Of a stretch of 64,000 nt of DNA, positions 48,618 through 56,793 are shown piece by piece. Source of the stretch: Streptomyces flaveolus (GTDB lineage Bacteria; Actinomycetota; Actinomycetes; Streptomycetales; Streptomycetaceae). The translations under genes were made by a program, and so were the position numbers. The notes below the pieces were generated by a model, which saw nothing but the letters and a program-made list of their open reading frames with translations, did no database searches and was not told the origin of the DNA. Numbering within the stretch: position 1 is the stretch's first letter; each line of letters begins with the position of its first letter. The DNA lies in contig NZ_JNWV01000037.1 in assembly GCF_000716535.1 (NCBI RefSeq), forward strand, positions 62,001-126,000. The letters run 5' to 3'.

Positions 48618-49631
48618 CTACTGTCCGGCCACGATCCGCACCGAGCCCACGGACGTCTCCACGGACTTCCCGCCGGAGCTCTCCGCGCCCCCGGCCCCGT
48701 CCGGCCCGGCCGTCCGCCACTCGCCGCCGTCGCTCCCCGCGGTCCACACCCGGCCCGCGTACGACACCCGCTCGATGTGCAGCGCCGAGGAGTTGGCCAC
48801 CGCCCACTGCGCGAGCTGCCAGCCCCGCTCCCGCTCGCCACGCCCGGTCGCGTCCGTCTTCGCACCCTCCGGCACGGGAACCGTCACCGTCCGCCCGTGC
48901 GCGGTCGCGGTCACGCTCGGCGACGGGGACGGCGACGGCACGGGCGTCCCGCCCACCACCGCGCCGGTCTCCTGGAGCGCGTCCCGCCCGAAGTCCCGTA
49001 CCAGCGCGTCCCGCACCGCGTGCGGGCCGGTCGCCGAGGTCGTGCGCCGCGGGCGTCCGTCGCAGGTCAGCGCGGCCTCCGCCCGCCCGGTCAGGGCCGC
49101 CGCCAGCAGCGTGGCGTCCTGCTCGTGCTTGGCGTACGCCTCCGGATAGCCGCTGCGCTGCACCCGCTGCGCGGCCACCGTCAGCGGCAGGTCCGTGTAG
49201 CCCGGCACCCTCGCCAGGTGCGCGTAGAAGATGCCCGCCGCGTAGGCCGGGTCCATGATCTGCCGTTCGGAACCCCAGCCCTGGGAGGGCCGCTGCTGGA
49301 ACAGGCCCAGCGAGTCCCGGTCGCCGTGCTCGATGTTCCGCAGCCCCGACTCCTGCAGGGCGGTCGCCAGCGCGATCGTCACGGCCCGCTCGGGCATCCC
49401 GCGCCCGGTGCCGACGGCGGCGATCGTCGCCGCGTTCGCCGCCTGCTCGGGCGTGAACTCGTACGAGGCCCCGTCGTCCGACGAGACCACCTTGCAGCCG
49501 CGCGCACCGCCGCCTCCGGTGACGTACTGCACCACGAGGTACGCGGCGACGCCGCACAGGACCAACAGGGCCGCGGAGTAACGGAGGAGGCGTCCGCGGC
49601 GCTTGTGATGGGTGGGGGACGGCTCTGACAC
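48618..49631 (-). CDS. Membrane-anchored lytic transglycosylase-like protein
   Basis: GTG 49631 gives 337 residues; the ribosome site is weak. A basic N-terminus ([12 protein letters not shown]) precedes one helix (about 17-37). The outer domain holds [38 protein letters not shown] and [15 protein letters not shown], a pattern typical of actinobacterial lysozyme-like proteins of the Rpf/transglycosylase type; E in ALQESGL is the likely catalytic acid. The last 130 residues include a PSPSPS linker and a small domain ([16 protein letters not shown]). It probably acts on peptidoglycan. It is divergent from dapE. Confidence 0.85.
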   Translation of the reverse strand: MSEPSPTHHKRRGRLLRYSAALLVLCGVAAYLVVQYVTGGGGARGCKVVSSDDGASYEFTPEQAANAATIAAVGTGRGMPERAVTIALATALQESGLRNIEHGDRDSLGLFQQRPSQGWGSERQIMDPAYAAGIFYAHLARVPGYTDLPLTVAAQRVQRSGYPEAYAKHEQDATLLAAALTGRAEAALTCDGRPRRTTSATGPHAVRDALVRDFGRDALQETGAVVGGTPVPSPSPSPSVTATAHGRTVTVPVPEGAKTDATGRGERERGWQLAQWAVANSSALHIERVSYAGRVWTAGSDGGEWRTAGPDGAGGAESSGGKSVETSVGSVRIVAGQ

Positions 49632-49736
49632 GCGTACAAGGTACTGGAGCCCCCCGGGCTCCCTGCGAGGGGTCCGCAGGACCGCGCCGTCGTTCACGCC
49701 CCCGGCCCCGGCGGGCGGCGCGCTAGGGTCGTGACC

Positions 49737-50816
49737 ATGGCCGACACCTCGCTTGACCTCACGCTGGACGCCGCCGCGCTCACCGCGCAGCTCGTGGACT
49801 TCCCCTCCGAGAGCGGCACCGAGAAGCCGCTCGCGGACGCCATCGAGGCCGCCCTGCGCGCCCTGCCGCACCTGACGGTGGACCGCTACGGCAACAACGT
49901 GATCGCGCGGACGGACCTGGGCCGCGCCGAGCGCGTCATCCTGGCCGGGCACATCGACACCGTGCCGATAGCGGACAACGTGCCCTCGCGGCTCGACGCG
50001 GACGGGGTGCTGTGGGGCTGCGGCACGTGTGACATGAAGTCGGGCGTGGCGGTGCAGCTGCGCATCGCGGCCACCGTCCCGGCCCCCAACCGCGACCTGA
50101 CCTTCGTCTTCTACGACAACGAGGAGGTCGCCGCCGACCTCAACGGCCTGAAGCACGTCGCCGAGGCCCACCCGGAGTGGCTGGCGGGCGACTTCGCGGT
50201 CCTGCTGGAGCCCTCCGACGGCGAGGTGGAGGGCGGCTGCCAGGGCACGCTGCGGGTGCTGCTCAGGACGAAGGGCGAGCGGGCCCACTCGGCGCGCGGC
50301 TGGATGGGCGCCAACGCCATCCACGCGGCGGCGCCCGTCCTGGCCCGCCTGGCCTCCTACGAGGCGCGGCGGCCGGTCATCGACGGGCTGGAGTACCGCG
50401 AGGGCCTGAACGCGGTCGGCATCAGCGGGGGAGTGGCCGGGAACGTCATCCCGGACGAGTGCGTGGTCACGGTCAACTTCCGGTACGCCCCCGACCGCAC
50501 CGAGGAGGAGGCGATCGCGCACGTCCGCGAGGTGTTCGCGGACTGCGGGGTGGAGGAGTTCGTGGTGGACGACCACAGCCCCGGCGCGCTGCCCGGCCTG
50601 TCCCAGCCGGCCGCCGCCGCCTTCATCGAGGCGGTGGGCGGCGCCCCGCGGCCCAAGTACGGGTGGACGGACGTGTCCCGCTTCTCCGCGCTCGGCATCC
50701 CCGCGGTCAACTACGGCCCCGGCAACCCGCACCTGGCGCACAAGCGGGACGAGCGCGTGGAGACCGCGAAGATCCTCGCGGGCGAGGAACGGCTGCGTAG
50801 CTGGCTCACCGCGTAG
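49737..50816 (+). CDS. dapE: Succinyl-diaminopimelate desuccinylase
   Basis: The protein has 359 residues; ATG 49737 is favoured over GTG 49731. It is an M20 metallopeptidase-family enzyme: metal ligand motif GHIDTVP, bridging Asp in CDMKSG, the catalytic Glu and next ligand in YDNEEV, and the dimerisation domain with [11 protein letters not shown]. The final ligand is in [10 protein letters not shown]. It hydrolyses N-succinyl-LL-DAP to LL-DAP and succinate. The actinobacterial type is shorter than the proteobacterial DapE. Confidence 0.95.
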   Translation: MADTSLDLTLDAAALTAQLVDFPSESGTEKPLADAIEAALRALPHLTVDRYGNNVIARTDLGRAERVILAGHIDTVPIADNVPSRLDADGVLWGCGTCDMKSGVAVQLRIAATVPAPNRDLTFVFYDNEEVAADLNGLKHVAEAHPEWLAGDFAVLLEPSDGEVEGGCQGTLRVLLRTKGERAHSARGWMGANAIHAAAPVLARLASYEARRPVIDGLEYREGLNAVGISGGVAGNVIPDECVVTVNFRYAPDRTEEEAIAHVREVFADCGVEEFVVDDHSPGALPGLSQPAAAAFIEAVGGAPRPKYGWTDVSRFSALGIPAVNYGPGNPHLAHKRDERVETAKILAGEERLRSWLTA

Positions 50817-50923
50817 CACGTGCGGGGGCGCGCCGCTGCACGCCGGACACGCTCAGGTCCCCCCGCCGTAACCCGCGTAGATCTAGTCTGAGATCGAACT
50901 ACCGGCAAGCGGAGGGAGCGCAC

Positions 50924-51682
50924 ATGCCTACCGGCAATCCCGTGGGGAAGAAGCAGCCGCCGGACGAGCAGCGGCTGGGACCGGTCCTCCGACGGCGGGG
51001 CCAGGTGACGGCCAGCACCACCGACCAGCGGCTGCTGGACGAGCGCGCCCCCACGGACTGGGTCCACACCGACCCCTGGCGGGTCCTGCGGATCCAGTCG
51101 GAGTTCATCGAGGGCTTCGGCACGCTCGCCGAACTCCCGCCCGCCATCAGCGTGTTCGGCTCGGCGCGGACCCCGGTGGACTCGGCGGAGTACGACGCGG
51201 GCGTGCGACTCGGCCGGGGGCTGGTGGAGGCCGGCTGGGCGGTCATCACGGGCGGCGGCCCGGGAGCGATGGAGGCGGCCAACAAGGGCGCGTGCGAGGC
51301 GGGCGGCATCTCGGTCGGCCTCGGTATCGAACTTCCCTTCGAGCAGGGACTCAACCCCTACGTCGACATCGGCCTGAACTTCCGCTACTTCTTCGTCCGG
51401 AAGATGATGTTCGTGAAGTACGCGCAGGGCTTCGTGGTCCTGCCCGGAGGCCTCGGCACCCTCGACGAACTCTTCGAGGCCCTGACCCTGGTCCAGACCC
51501 AGAAGGTAACCCGGTTCCCGATCGTCCTGTTCGGCCGCGAGTACTGGGGCGGCCTGGTGGACTGGCTGAAGAACACCCTGGTGGCCCAGGGCAAGGCATC
51601 GGAGAAGGACCTCCTGCTGTTCCACGTGACGGACGAGGTGGACGAGGCGGTGGCCCTGGTGTCCAAGGAGGCGGCCCGCTAG
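50924..51682 (+). CDS. LOG-family (TIGR00730) Rossmann protein
   Basis: The protein has 252 residues; the ribosome site (ggagggagc) is strong. Rossmann start ISVFGSAR, the motif GGGPGAMEAANKGA, RKMMFVKYAQGFVVLPGG, and the LOG signature PGGLGTLDE (about 172-180) are present. Enzymes with this motif release cytokinin-type bases or cleave AMP to ribose 5-phosphate and adenine. A polar N-terminal extension of about 70 residues (WVHTDPWRVLRIQSEFIEGF) is typical of actinobacterial members. Its M. tuberculosis counterpart (Rv1205) lies in the same gene neighbourhood. Confidence 0.92.
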   Translation: MPTGNPVGKKQPPDEQRLGPVLRRRGQVTASTTDQRLLDERAPTDWVHTDPWRVLRIQSEFIEGFGTLAELPPAISVFGSARTPVDSAEYDAGVRLGRGLVEAGWAVITGGGPGAMEAANKGACEAGGISVGLGIELPFEQGLNPYVDIGLNFRYFFVRKMMFVKYAQGFVVLPGGLGTLDELFEALTLVQTQKVTRFPIVLFGREYWGGLVDWLKNTLVAQGKASEKDLLLFHVTDEVDEAVALVSKEAAR

Positions 51683-51691
51683 GTCCCCGGC

Positions 51692-51749
51692 ACCGGGGGG
51701 TTCCGCCGCCGGAACCCCGCCGCCCTCGCGCGGGGCGGAGCCCCCCGGT
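51692..51749. terminator. Nested two-way terminator between the LOG gene and folP2
   Basis: Outer arms accgggggg (51692-51700) and ccccccggt (51741-51749) and an alternative hairpin ggggttcc-gccgcc-ggaacccc (51697-51718) overlap, so two folds compete. It lies between convergent genes and includes the last bases before folP2 ends. Confidence 0.7.
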
Positions 51750-51752
51750 CGG

Positions 51753-52613
51753 TCAGGCCAGGCCCCGGCGTGCCACGGCGGGAACCCGGTGGCCGGCGAT
51801 GGACGCCACCATCTCCAGCACCTGACGGGTCTCGGCCACCTCGTGCACGCGGTACACCTGCGCCCCCAGCCACGCGGAAACGGCGGTCGTCGCCAACGTA
51901 CCGATCAGCCGTTCCTTCACCGGCCGGTCCAGCGTCTCCCCGACGAAGTCCTTGTTGGACAGCGACACCAGCACCGGCCACCCCGTGGCCACCATCTCGT
52001 CCAGCCGCCGCGTCGCCTCCAGGCTGTGCCGCGTGTTCTTCCCGAAGTCGTGCCCGGGATCGATCAGCACCGACTCGCGCGGCACACCGAGCGCGACCGC
52101 CCGCTCGGCCAGCCCCACGGTCACGTCCAGGATGTCGGCCATGACGTCGTCGTACGCCACCCGGTGCGGACGCGTCCGCGGCTCCACGCCCCCGGCGTGC
52201 GTGCACACCAGCCCCACCCCGTACCGCGCGGCGACCTCCGCGAGCCCCGGGTCGACCCCGCCCCACGCGTCGTTCAGCAGGTCCGCGCCGGCCTCGCACA
52301 CGGCCTCGCCGACCTCGGCGCGCCAGGTGTCCACGCTGATGATCACGTCGGGGAACCGGCGCCGTACCTCCGCGACGAACCCGACCGTGCGGCGCGCCTC
52401 CTCCTGAGCAGTGACCTCTTCGCCCGGGCCGGCCTTGACCCCGCCGACGTCGATGATCGCGGCGCCCTCCGCCACGGCCTGCTCCACACGCGCCAGGGCC
52501 GGCTCGTCGCGGAAGGTGGCTCCTTGGTCGTAGAAGGAATCCGGCGTCCGGTTCACGATCGCCATGATCACCGGCTCGTGCGGCCCGAATTCCCGCCTGC
52601 CCAGCCTGAGCAT
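51753..52613 (-). CDS. folP2: Dihydropteroate synthase paralogue (FolP2 type)
   Basis: The 286-residue protein has the DHPS TIM-barrel: MAIVNRTPDSF (about 17-27), SVDTWRAEV, LLNDAWGG, HAGG, LIDPGHDFGKN and the C-terminal RVHEV. The canonical NVTPDSFSDGG reads NRTPDSFYDQG here, and the pterin/pABA loop STRPG is replaced by VKAGPG. Mycobacterial FolP2 (Rv1207) shares this context and is reported to lack DHPS activity, so folate synthesis should not be assumed. The true substrate is unknown. It is convergent with the LOG gene and divergent from the DivIVA-like gene. Confidence 0.88.
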   Translation of the reverse strand: MLRLGRREFGPHEPVIMAIVNRTPDSFYDQGATFRDEPALARVEQAVAEGAAIIDVGGVKAGPGEEVTAQEEARRTVGFVAEVRRRFPDVIISVDTWRAEVGEAVCEAGADLLNDAWGGVDPGLAEVAARYGVGLVCTHAGGVEPRTRPHRVAYDDVMADILDVTVGLAERAVALGVPRESVLIDPGHDFGKNTRHSLEATRRLDEMVATGWPVLVSLSNKDFVGETLDRPVKERLIGTLATTAVSAWLGAQVYRVHEVAETRQVLEMVASIAGHRVPAVARRGLA

Positions 52614-52752
52614 CCGCTGTGACCTCTCCTAGTACGTTCCGCAGTACGGCCGCCTGTGACCCTAACTGTCAGACTCGCATGGCACGATCGGAGCCTGACA
52701 GATCCGGCTTCCGGCACAGCGTCCGGTAACGAGCGTGGGGACTCCCGAGGCG

Positions 52753-53118
52753 ATGATGATGTTCTTGTTCCTGGTCGTCGCGCTGGCCGTCGTGGTCGCC
52801 GCGGTGACCCTGGCGGTGGTGGGCGGCGGGGAGAGCGCCCCGCTGCCCGAGGTGGCGCCCGAGCGGCTCCAGGACCCCCTCCCCGCGGACCGCCCGGTGG
52901 GCCGCGCGGACGTGGAGAGCCTGCGCTTCCCCCTCGCCCCGCGCGGCTACCGCATGGCCGACGTCGACGACGCGCTCGGCCGGCTCGCCGCGGAACTGGC
53001 GGAGCGGGACGCCCGTATCGCCGACCTGGAGTCCGCGCTGGCCGGCGCCAGAGCCGCCGCCGCGCACACGCACCACGCGCAGCCCCACAAGAGCGAGGGT
53101 CCGGAGGAGCGGCGATGA
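52753..53118 (+). CDS. Small DivIVA-domain-like membrane protein
   Basis: Three tandem ATGs (52753, 52756, 52759) follow cccgagg; the third is best spaced, and a GTG at 52735 is a further option. About 120 residues. One membrane helix (FLFLVVALAVVVAAVTLAVV) comes first. Then VESLRFPLAPRGYRMADVDDALGRLAAEL, which matches the DivIVA N-terminal motif (F-x5-RGYR-x2-VD), and a short coiled coil. It may locate to curved membrane or interact with Wag31/DivIVA. M. tuberculosis Rv1209 is the positional counterpart. It overlaps the tag gene by 4 bp. Confidence 0.85.
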   Translation: MMMFLFLVVALAVVVAAVTLAVVGGGESAPLPEVAPERLQDPLPADRPVGRADVESLRFPLAPRGYRMADVDDALGRLAAELAERDARIADLESALAGARAAAAHTHHAQPHKSEGPEERR

Positions 53119-53702
53119 CCACCGGAGCGGCCGTCCCCGGGCCGGACGGCGCCCTGCGCTGCCCCTGGGCCCTGTCCACCGTCGACTACGTGTCGTACCA
53201 CGACGAGGAGTGGGGCCGCCCGGTCCACGGCGACGACGCCCTCTTCGAGCGGCTCAGCCTGGAGGCCTTCCAGTCGGGCCTGTCCTGGATCACGATCCTG
53301 CGCCGCCGCCCGGGCTTCCGCGCGGCCTTCGCCGGCTTCCGCATCGAGAAGGTCGCCGCCTTCACCGAGGCCGACCGCGACCGCCTGCTCGCCGACCCCG
53401 GCATCATCCGCAACCGGGCCAAGATCGACGCCACCCTCGCCAATGCCCGCGTACTCGCCGACTGGCCGGGGGGCGAGCTGGAGGACCTGATCTGGTCGCA
53501 CGCCCCCGATCCGGCGTCCCGCCCGGCCCCGAAGACCCTCGCGGACGTCCCGGCGGTGACCGAGGAGTCGACGGCCCTCTCCAAGGCCCTGAAGAAGCGA
53601 GGGCTCAGATTCGTGGGTCCGACGACGGCGTACGCGCTCATGCAGGCGTGCGGCCTGGTCAACGACCACTTGGAAACGTGCGTGGCGCGAGACGCCGGGT
53701 AG
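53115..53702 (+). CDS. tag: DNA-3-methyladenine glycosylase I
   Basis: The 195-residue protein starts with the ATGA overlap. Zinc ligands of the Tag family are all in place: C16 (LRCPW), H29 (YHDEEWG), and the His and Cys of DHLETC at the end. SLEAFQSGLSWITILRRRPGFRAAF and FVGPTTAYALMQACG match the family helices. It excises 3-methyladenine from DNA. It is the positional counterpart of Rv1210 (tagA). Confidence 0.96.
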   Translation: MTTGAAVPGPDGALRCPWALSTVDYVSYHDEEWGRPVHGDDALFERLSLEAFQSGLSWITILRRRPGFRAAFAGFRIEKVAAFTEADRDRLLADPGIIRNRAKIDATLANARVLADWPGGELEDLIWSHAPDPASRPAPKTLADVPAVTEESTALSKALKKRGLRFVGPTTAYALMQACGLVNDHLETCVARDAG

Positions 53703-53715
53703 GGGCGCGGGGAAC

Positions 53716-54519
53716 TCAGCGCCCCAGGTACTTCGGCTTCTCCTTGTTCACGAACGCCTGGACGGCGATGGCGTGGTCCTCGGACCGCCCCGCCCGGGTC
53801 TGGAGCTCGTCCTCCTTCTCCAGCGTCTCGGCGAGGGAGTGCGTCAGCCCGTAGGCCACCGCCTCCTTGATCGCCGCATACGCCACCGTCGGCCCCGAGG
53901 CCAGCGCCCGCGCCACCTTCTCGGCCTCCGCGCGCAGCTCGGCGCACAGGACGACCCGGTTGGCGATGCCCAGCTCCAGCGCGTCCTGCGCGCCGATGCT
54001 GCGCGGGAAGAGCAGCAGGTCGGCGGCGCGGCTCGGGCCGATCACCCGGGGCAGCGTCCAGGAGATCCCGGAGTCGGCGGTGAGAGCCACGCCGGCGAAC
54101 GACGTGTTGAAGGAGGCGCTGTCGGCCACCAGCCGGTAGTCCGCGGCGAGCGCGAAGCCGAACCCGGCGCCCGCCGCCACACCGTTCACCGCCGCGACCA
54201 CCGGCTTCGGCGCCCCGGCGAGCGCCCGCACGATCGGGTTGTAGTGCTCCTTGACCGTGGTCATCGTCTGCCCGGCCCCGGTCTCCCGGTCACTGGCCAG
54301 CAGCCCGATGTGCTCCTTGAGGTCCTGGCCCACGCAGAACGCCCGGTCCCCGGCGGCGGTCAGCAGGATCGCCCGTACGGCCGTGTCGCCGGCCGCCGAT
54401 TCCGCCGCCTCCCGGAGGGCGACCTTGGTCGCGATGTTCAGCGCGTTCATCGCCTCGGGGCGATTCAGCGTGATCGTCGCGAGTCCGTCGCTCACCTCGT
54501 AGAGCACGGTGTCGGCCAT
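53716..54519 (-). CDS. Enoyl-CoA hydratase/isomerase family protein
   Basis: ATG 54519 with gaggggatg upstream gives 267 residues. The crotonase fold is clear: ITLNRPEAMNALN, the oxyanion-hole segments AFCVGQDLKEH and NGVAAGAGFGFALAADYRL, then SFAGVALTADSGISWTLPR. The first catalytic Glu of true hydratases (usually in ALGGG-CE) appears replaced, and D in TADSGIS sits where PaaG/PaaB-like isomerases have Asp. Thus an isomerase of the PaaG type is as likely as a hydratase. It is convergent with tag. Confidence 0.9.
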   Translation of the reverse strand: MADTVLYEVSDGLATITLNRPEAMNALNIATKVALREAAESAAGDTAVRAILLTAAGDRAFCVGQDLKEHIGLLASDRETGAGQTMTTVKEHYNPIVRALAGAPKPVVAAVNGVAAGAGFGFALAADYRLVADSASFNTSFAGVALTADSGISWTLPRVIGPSRAADLLLFPRSIGAQDALELGIANRVVLCAELRAEAEKVARALASGPTVAYAAIKEAVAYGLTHSLAETLEKEDELQTRAGRSEDHAIAVQAFVNKEKPKYLGR

Positions 54520-54891
54520 GGCGCATCCCCTCCGGTTCGCGGCTGGTGACGTACCGCTCAGTACGTCCATGTCTGAGGACAGCATGGCGGAGATCGCCGG
54601 CCAAGGACCGGACCGGACGTGTGACCTGCGTCAAAGAAAACCCGAGCGGAAACGGTCGGCGGATCTTCGTGCGGGGGCGCAGTATCGCAGCCACATCGCC
54701 GAATTGGGTGGTTTTGCTCGCGCGCGTTGCCCAAGCGATGCCGACTGATGTTGGTCATCGGGTCCTGCGATGCGGGATAATGGCTTGGAAGCAATGTGTT
54801 CGATGCCGGTGTCGCGTGTCCGTTTCGGATGGCGGGTGCCCCCGTGGGGCCGTCGGCAGACGATGAGCTGGTTTCAGGAAGGGGAACGAGC
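54520..54891. promoter_or_regulatory. Divergent promoter region of the crotonase gene and the DUF3117 gene
   Basis: The 372-bp gap holds both promoters. A housekeeping-like pair ttggtc (54749-54754) and gataat (54774-54779), 19 bp apart, points toward the DUF3117 gene with about 105 bp of leader. The crotonase side shows only its ribosome site. Nothing else is apparent. Confidence 0.4.
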
Positions 54892-55059
54892 ATGGCGGCC
54901 ATGAAGCCGCGGACGGGTGATGGCCCGCTCGAGGTGACCAAGGAGGGGCGGGGCATCGTCATGCGCGTTCCGCTCGAAGGCGGCGGTCGACTCGTCGTCG
55001 AGCTGACCCCTGACGAGGCCGAGGCGCTTGGCGACGCCCTCAAGAAGGTCGTCGTCTGA
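54892..55059 (+). CDS. DUF3117 small protein
   Basis: ATG 54892 follows aggaaggggaac; 55 residues. The sequence MAAMKPRTGDGPLEV, KEGRGIVMRVPLEGGGRLVVELTPDEA-like core and LGDALKKVV end are nearly invariant across Actinobacteria (Rv1211 counterpart). Two or three beta strands and one helix are expected. No function is known; conservation far above its neighbours implies an essential or binding role. Confidence 0.93.
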   Translation: MAAMKPRTGDGPLEVTKEGRGIVMRVPLEGGGRLVVELTPDEAEALGDALKKVVV

Positions 55060-55080
55060 CGCCCCAGCGATCAGTCCTTC

Positions 55081-55118
55081 CGGCTGCCCCGGCATCGTAC
55101 GCGGTGCCGGGGCAGCCG
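55081..55118. terminator. Terminator between the DUF3117 gene and the O-methyltransferase
   Basis: Perfect 14-bp arms cggctgccccggca (55081-55094) and tgccggggcagccg (55105-55118) enclose a 10-base loop. It serves the + strand gene and may also serve the convergent one. Confidence 0.82.
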
Positions 55119-55143
55119 CGTTCCTCCGCCCCCGCCTGCGGCT

Positions 55144-55776
55144 TCAGCGCTTGACGGCGCACAGCAGGCCGTCGCCCACCGGCAGCAGCGACGGGACCAG
55201 CTCCTGGCTCTCCCGCACGGTGCGCAGCAGCTCGCGCAGCCGCAGCACCTCGGTCGGCTGCGGCCCGGAGTCGACCGTACGGCCGTTGGCGAACACGCCC
55301 TCGAAGACCACCAGGCCGCCCGGCCGCAGCAGACGCAACGATTCAGCGAGGTAGTCCGGGTACTCCAGGCGGTCCCCGTCGCAGAAGACGAGGTCGTAGC
55401 CGGCGTCCGCGAGACGCGGGAGCACGTCCAGCGCGCGGCCGGGGATGAACCGGGCCCGGTTGCTGGCGAAGCCGCAGACGCGGAAGGCCTGCCGGGCGAA
55501 CTGCTGGTGCTCCGGCTCCGGGTCCACCGTGGTGAGCACCCCGTCCGGCCGCATCCCGTGCAGCAGATGGATACCGGACACCCCGCAGCCCGTGCCGATC
55601 TCCGCGACCGCCTTCGCGTCCACGGAGGCGGCGAGCAGTCGCAGCGCGGCGCCCGTGCTGGGCGACACCGAGCGCAGCCCTGCCTCGCGGGCCCGTTCGC
55701 GGGCCCAGCGCAGCGCTTCGTCCTCGGCGACAAAGGCGTCGGCGAACGCCCAGCTCGTCTGCCGGTTGCCGGTAAT
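55144..55776 (-). CDS. O-methyltransferase (class I, Rv1220c-like), possible ATT start
   Basis: The first standard in-frame start, GTG 55668, would cut off a conserved N-terminus and give 174 residues. The frame continues upstream with TGNRQTSWAFADAFVAEDEALRWARERA (read from 55773), typical of the family. At 55776 an ATT codon follows aggagagggtc, a good ribosome site, and gives 210 residues, close to the usual 215. SAM motif AEIGTGCGVSGIHLL, then TVDPEPEHQ, FCDGDRLEYPDY and LLRPGGLVVFEGV are intact. The substrate is unknown. It is divergent from the ECF sigma gene, as in M. tuberculosis. Confidence 0.85.
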   Translation of the reverse strand: MTGNRQTSWAFADAFVAEDEALRWARERAREAGLRSVSPSTGAALRLLAASVDAKAVAEIGTGCGVSGIHLLHGMRPDGVLTTVDPEPEHQQFARQAFRVCGFASNRARFIPGRALDVLPRLADAGYDLVFCDGDRLEYPDYLAESLRLLRPGGLVVFEGVFANGRTVDSGPQPTEVLRLRELLRTVRESQELVPSLLPVGDGLLCAVKR

Positions 55777-55829
55777 GACCCTCTCCTGTCCCCGTGGTTG
55801 CCTGGGCGTGACTGTATCCGTTGGCGGCG

Positions 55830-55855
55830 GGAACCCGCAGATGGGACCGGGCGTT
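55830..55855 (+). promoter_or_regulatory. ECF-type promoter upstream of the sigma factor gene
   Basis: GGAAC (55830-55834) and CGTT (55852-55855) are separated by 17 bp, the pattern of SigE/SigH/SigR-group promoters in Actinobacteria. Transcription would begin near 55862 and give a leader of about 40 or 140 nt, depending on the sigma gene start. It suggests autoregulation. Confidence 0.5.
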
Positions 55856-56004
55856 TACGAGGATGAGCCGGTGACCGGGGACGCGACGGGGGGCGACAGG
55901 TGGATCAGGACGCCGAGCAACTGCTGACGCAGGCGCATGAGCCGTATCAGCGTGTATCAAATTCTCGTAAAACCGCTTATCCGGAGCTAACGGGCGAGGT
56001 GGCT

Positions 56005-56793
56005 ATGGTAGGGGCTCCACTGGACACCACCAGAGCCGACAGGGGAGGTGCGGCTGCGCCCGGGGACCGGGGTGGAGTGCTGCGGCGCTTCCTCGGGTCG
56101 GCGGGCAGGCCGAAATCCGTGACCGACACCGCTGCCGACAGCCACGCCGCCGGTCCCGCCGCAGGCGAGACCCAGACCGCGACCTTCGCCACCGACGCGG
56201 ACGGGCAGGCGTGGACTCCGCCCGCGTGGGAGGAGATCGTCAGCACGCACAGCGGCCGGGTCTACCGACTCGCCTACCGCCTGACGGGCAACCAGCACGA
56301 CGCCGAGGACCTCACCCAGGAGGTCTTCGTCCGTGTCTTCCGTTCCCTGTCCACGTACTCGCCGGGCACCTTCGAGGGCTGGCTGCACCGCATCACCACG
56401 AACCTCTTCCTGGACATGGTCCGGCGCAAGCAGCGCATCCGCTTCGACGCCCTCGGCGAGGACGCGGCCGATCGCCTGGCCAGCCGGGAGCCCACCCCGC
56501 AGCAGCTCTTCAACGACGCCCACTTCGACGCCGACGTCCAGCAGGCCCTCGACACCCTCGCGCCCGAGTTCCGCGCCGCCGTCGTCCTGTGCGACATCGA
56601 GGGACTGTCGTACGAGGAGATCGCCGCGACCCTCGGCGTGAAACTCGGCACGGTCCGCTCCCGCATCCACCGCGGCCGGTCCCAGCTCCGCAAGGCGCTC
56701 GCGCACCGCTCCCCGGAGGCCCGCGCGGCCGAGCGGCGCTCCTTCCTGGCCCCCCGTGTCCCCGCTCTGGGGGGAGGGGGCGCGACCGCGTGA
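56005..56793 (+). CDS. sigE: ECF RNA polymerase sigma factor, SigE-like
   Basis: ATG 56005 has gaggtgg 4-5 bases upstream and gives 262 residues; an upstream ATG at 55900 adds 35 residues. The first 60 residues are Ala/Gly/Asp-rich. Region 2 ([38 protein letters not shown]) binds core polymerase and the -10; region 4 ([48 protein letters not shown]) contacts the -35. The next gene overlaps as GTGA and encodes its anti-sigma factor. Synteny with Rv1221-Rv1224 supports SigE-type envelope-stress control; the symbol follows the mycobacterial counterpart and is not S. coelicolor SigE (SCO3356). Confidence 0.92.
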   Translation: MVGAPLDTTRADRGGAAAPGDRGGVLRRFLGSAGRPKSVTDTAADSHAAGPAAGETQTATFATDADGQAWTPPAWEEIVSTHSGRVYRLAYRLTGNQHDAEDLTQEVFVRVFRSLSTYSPGTFEGWLHRITTNLFLDMVRRKQRIRFDALGEDAADRLASREPTPQQLFNDAHFDADVQQALDTLAPEFRAAVVLCDIEGLSYEEIAATLGVKLGTVRSRIHRGRSQLRKALAHRSPEARAAERRSFLAPRVPALGGGGATA

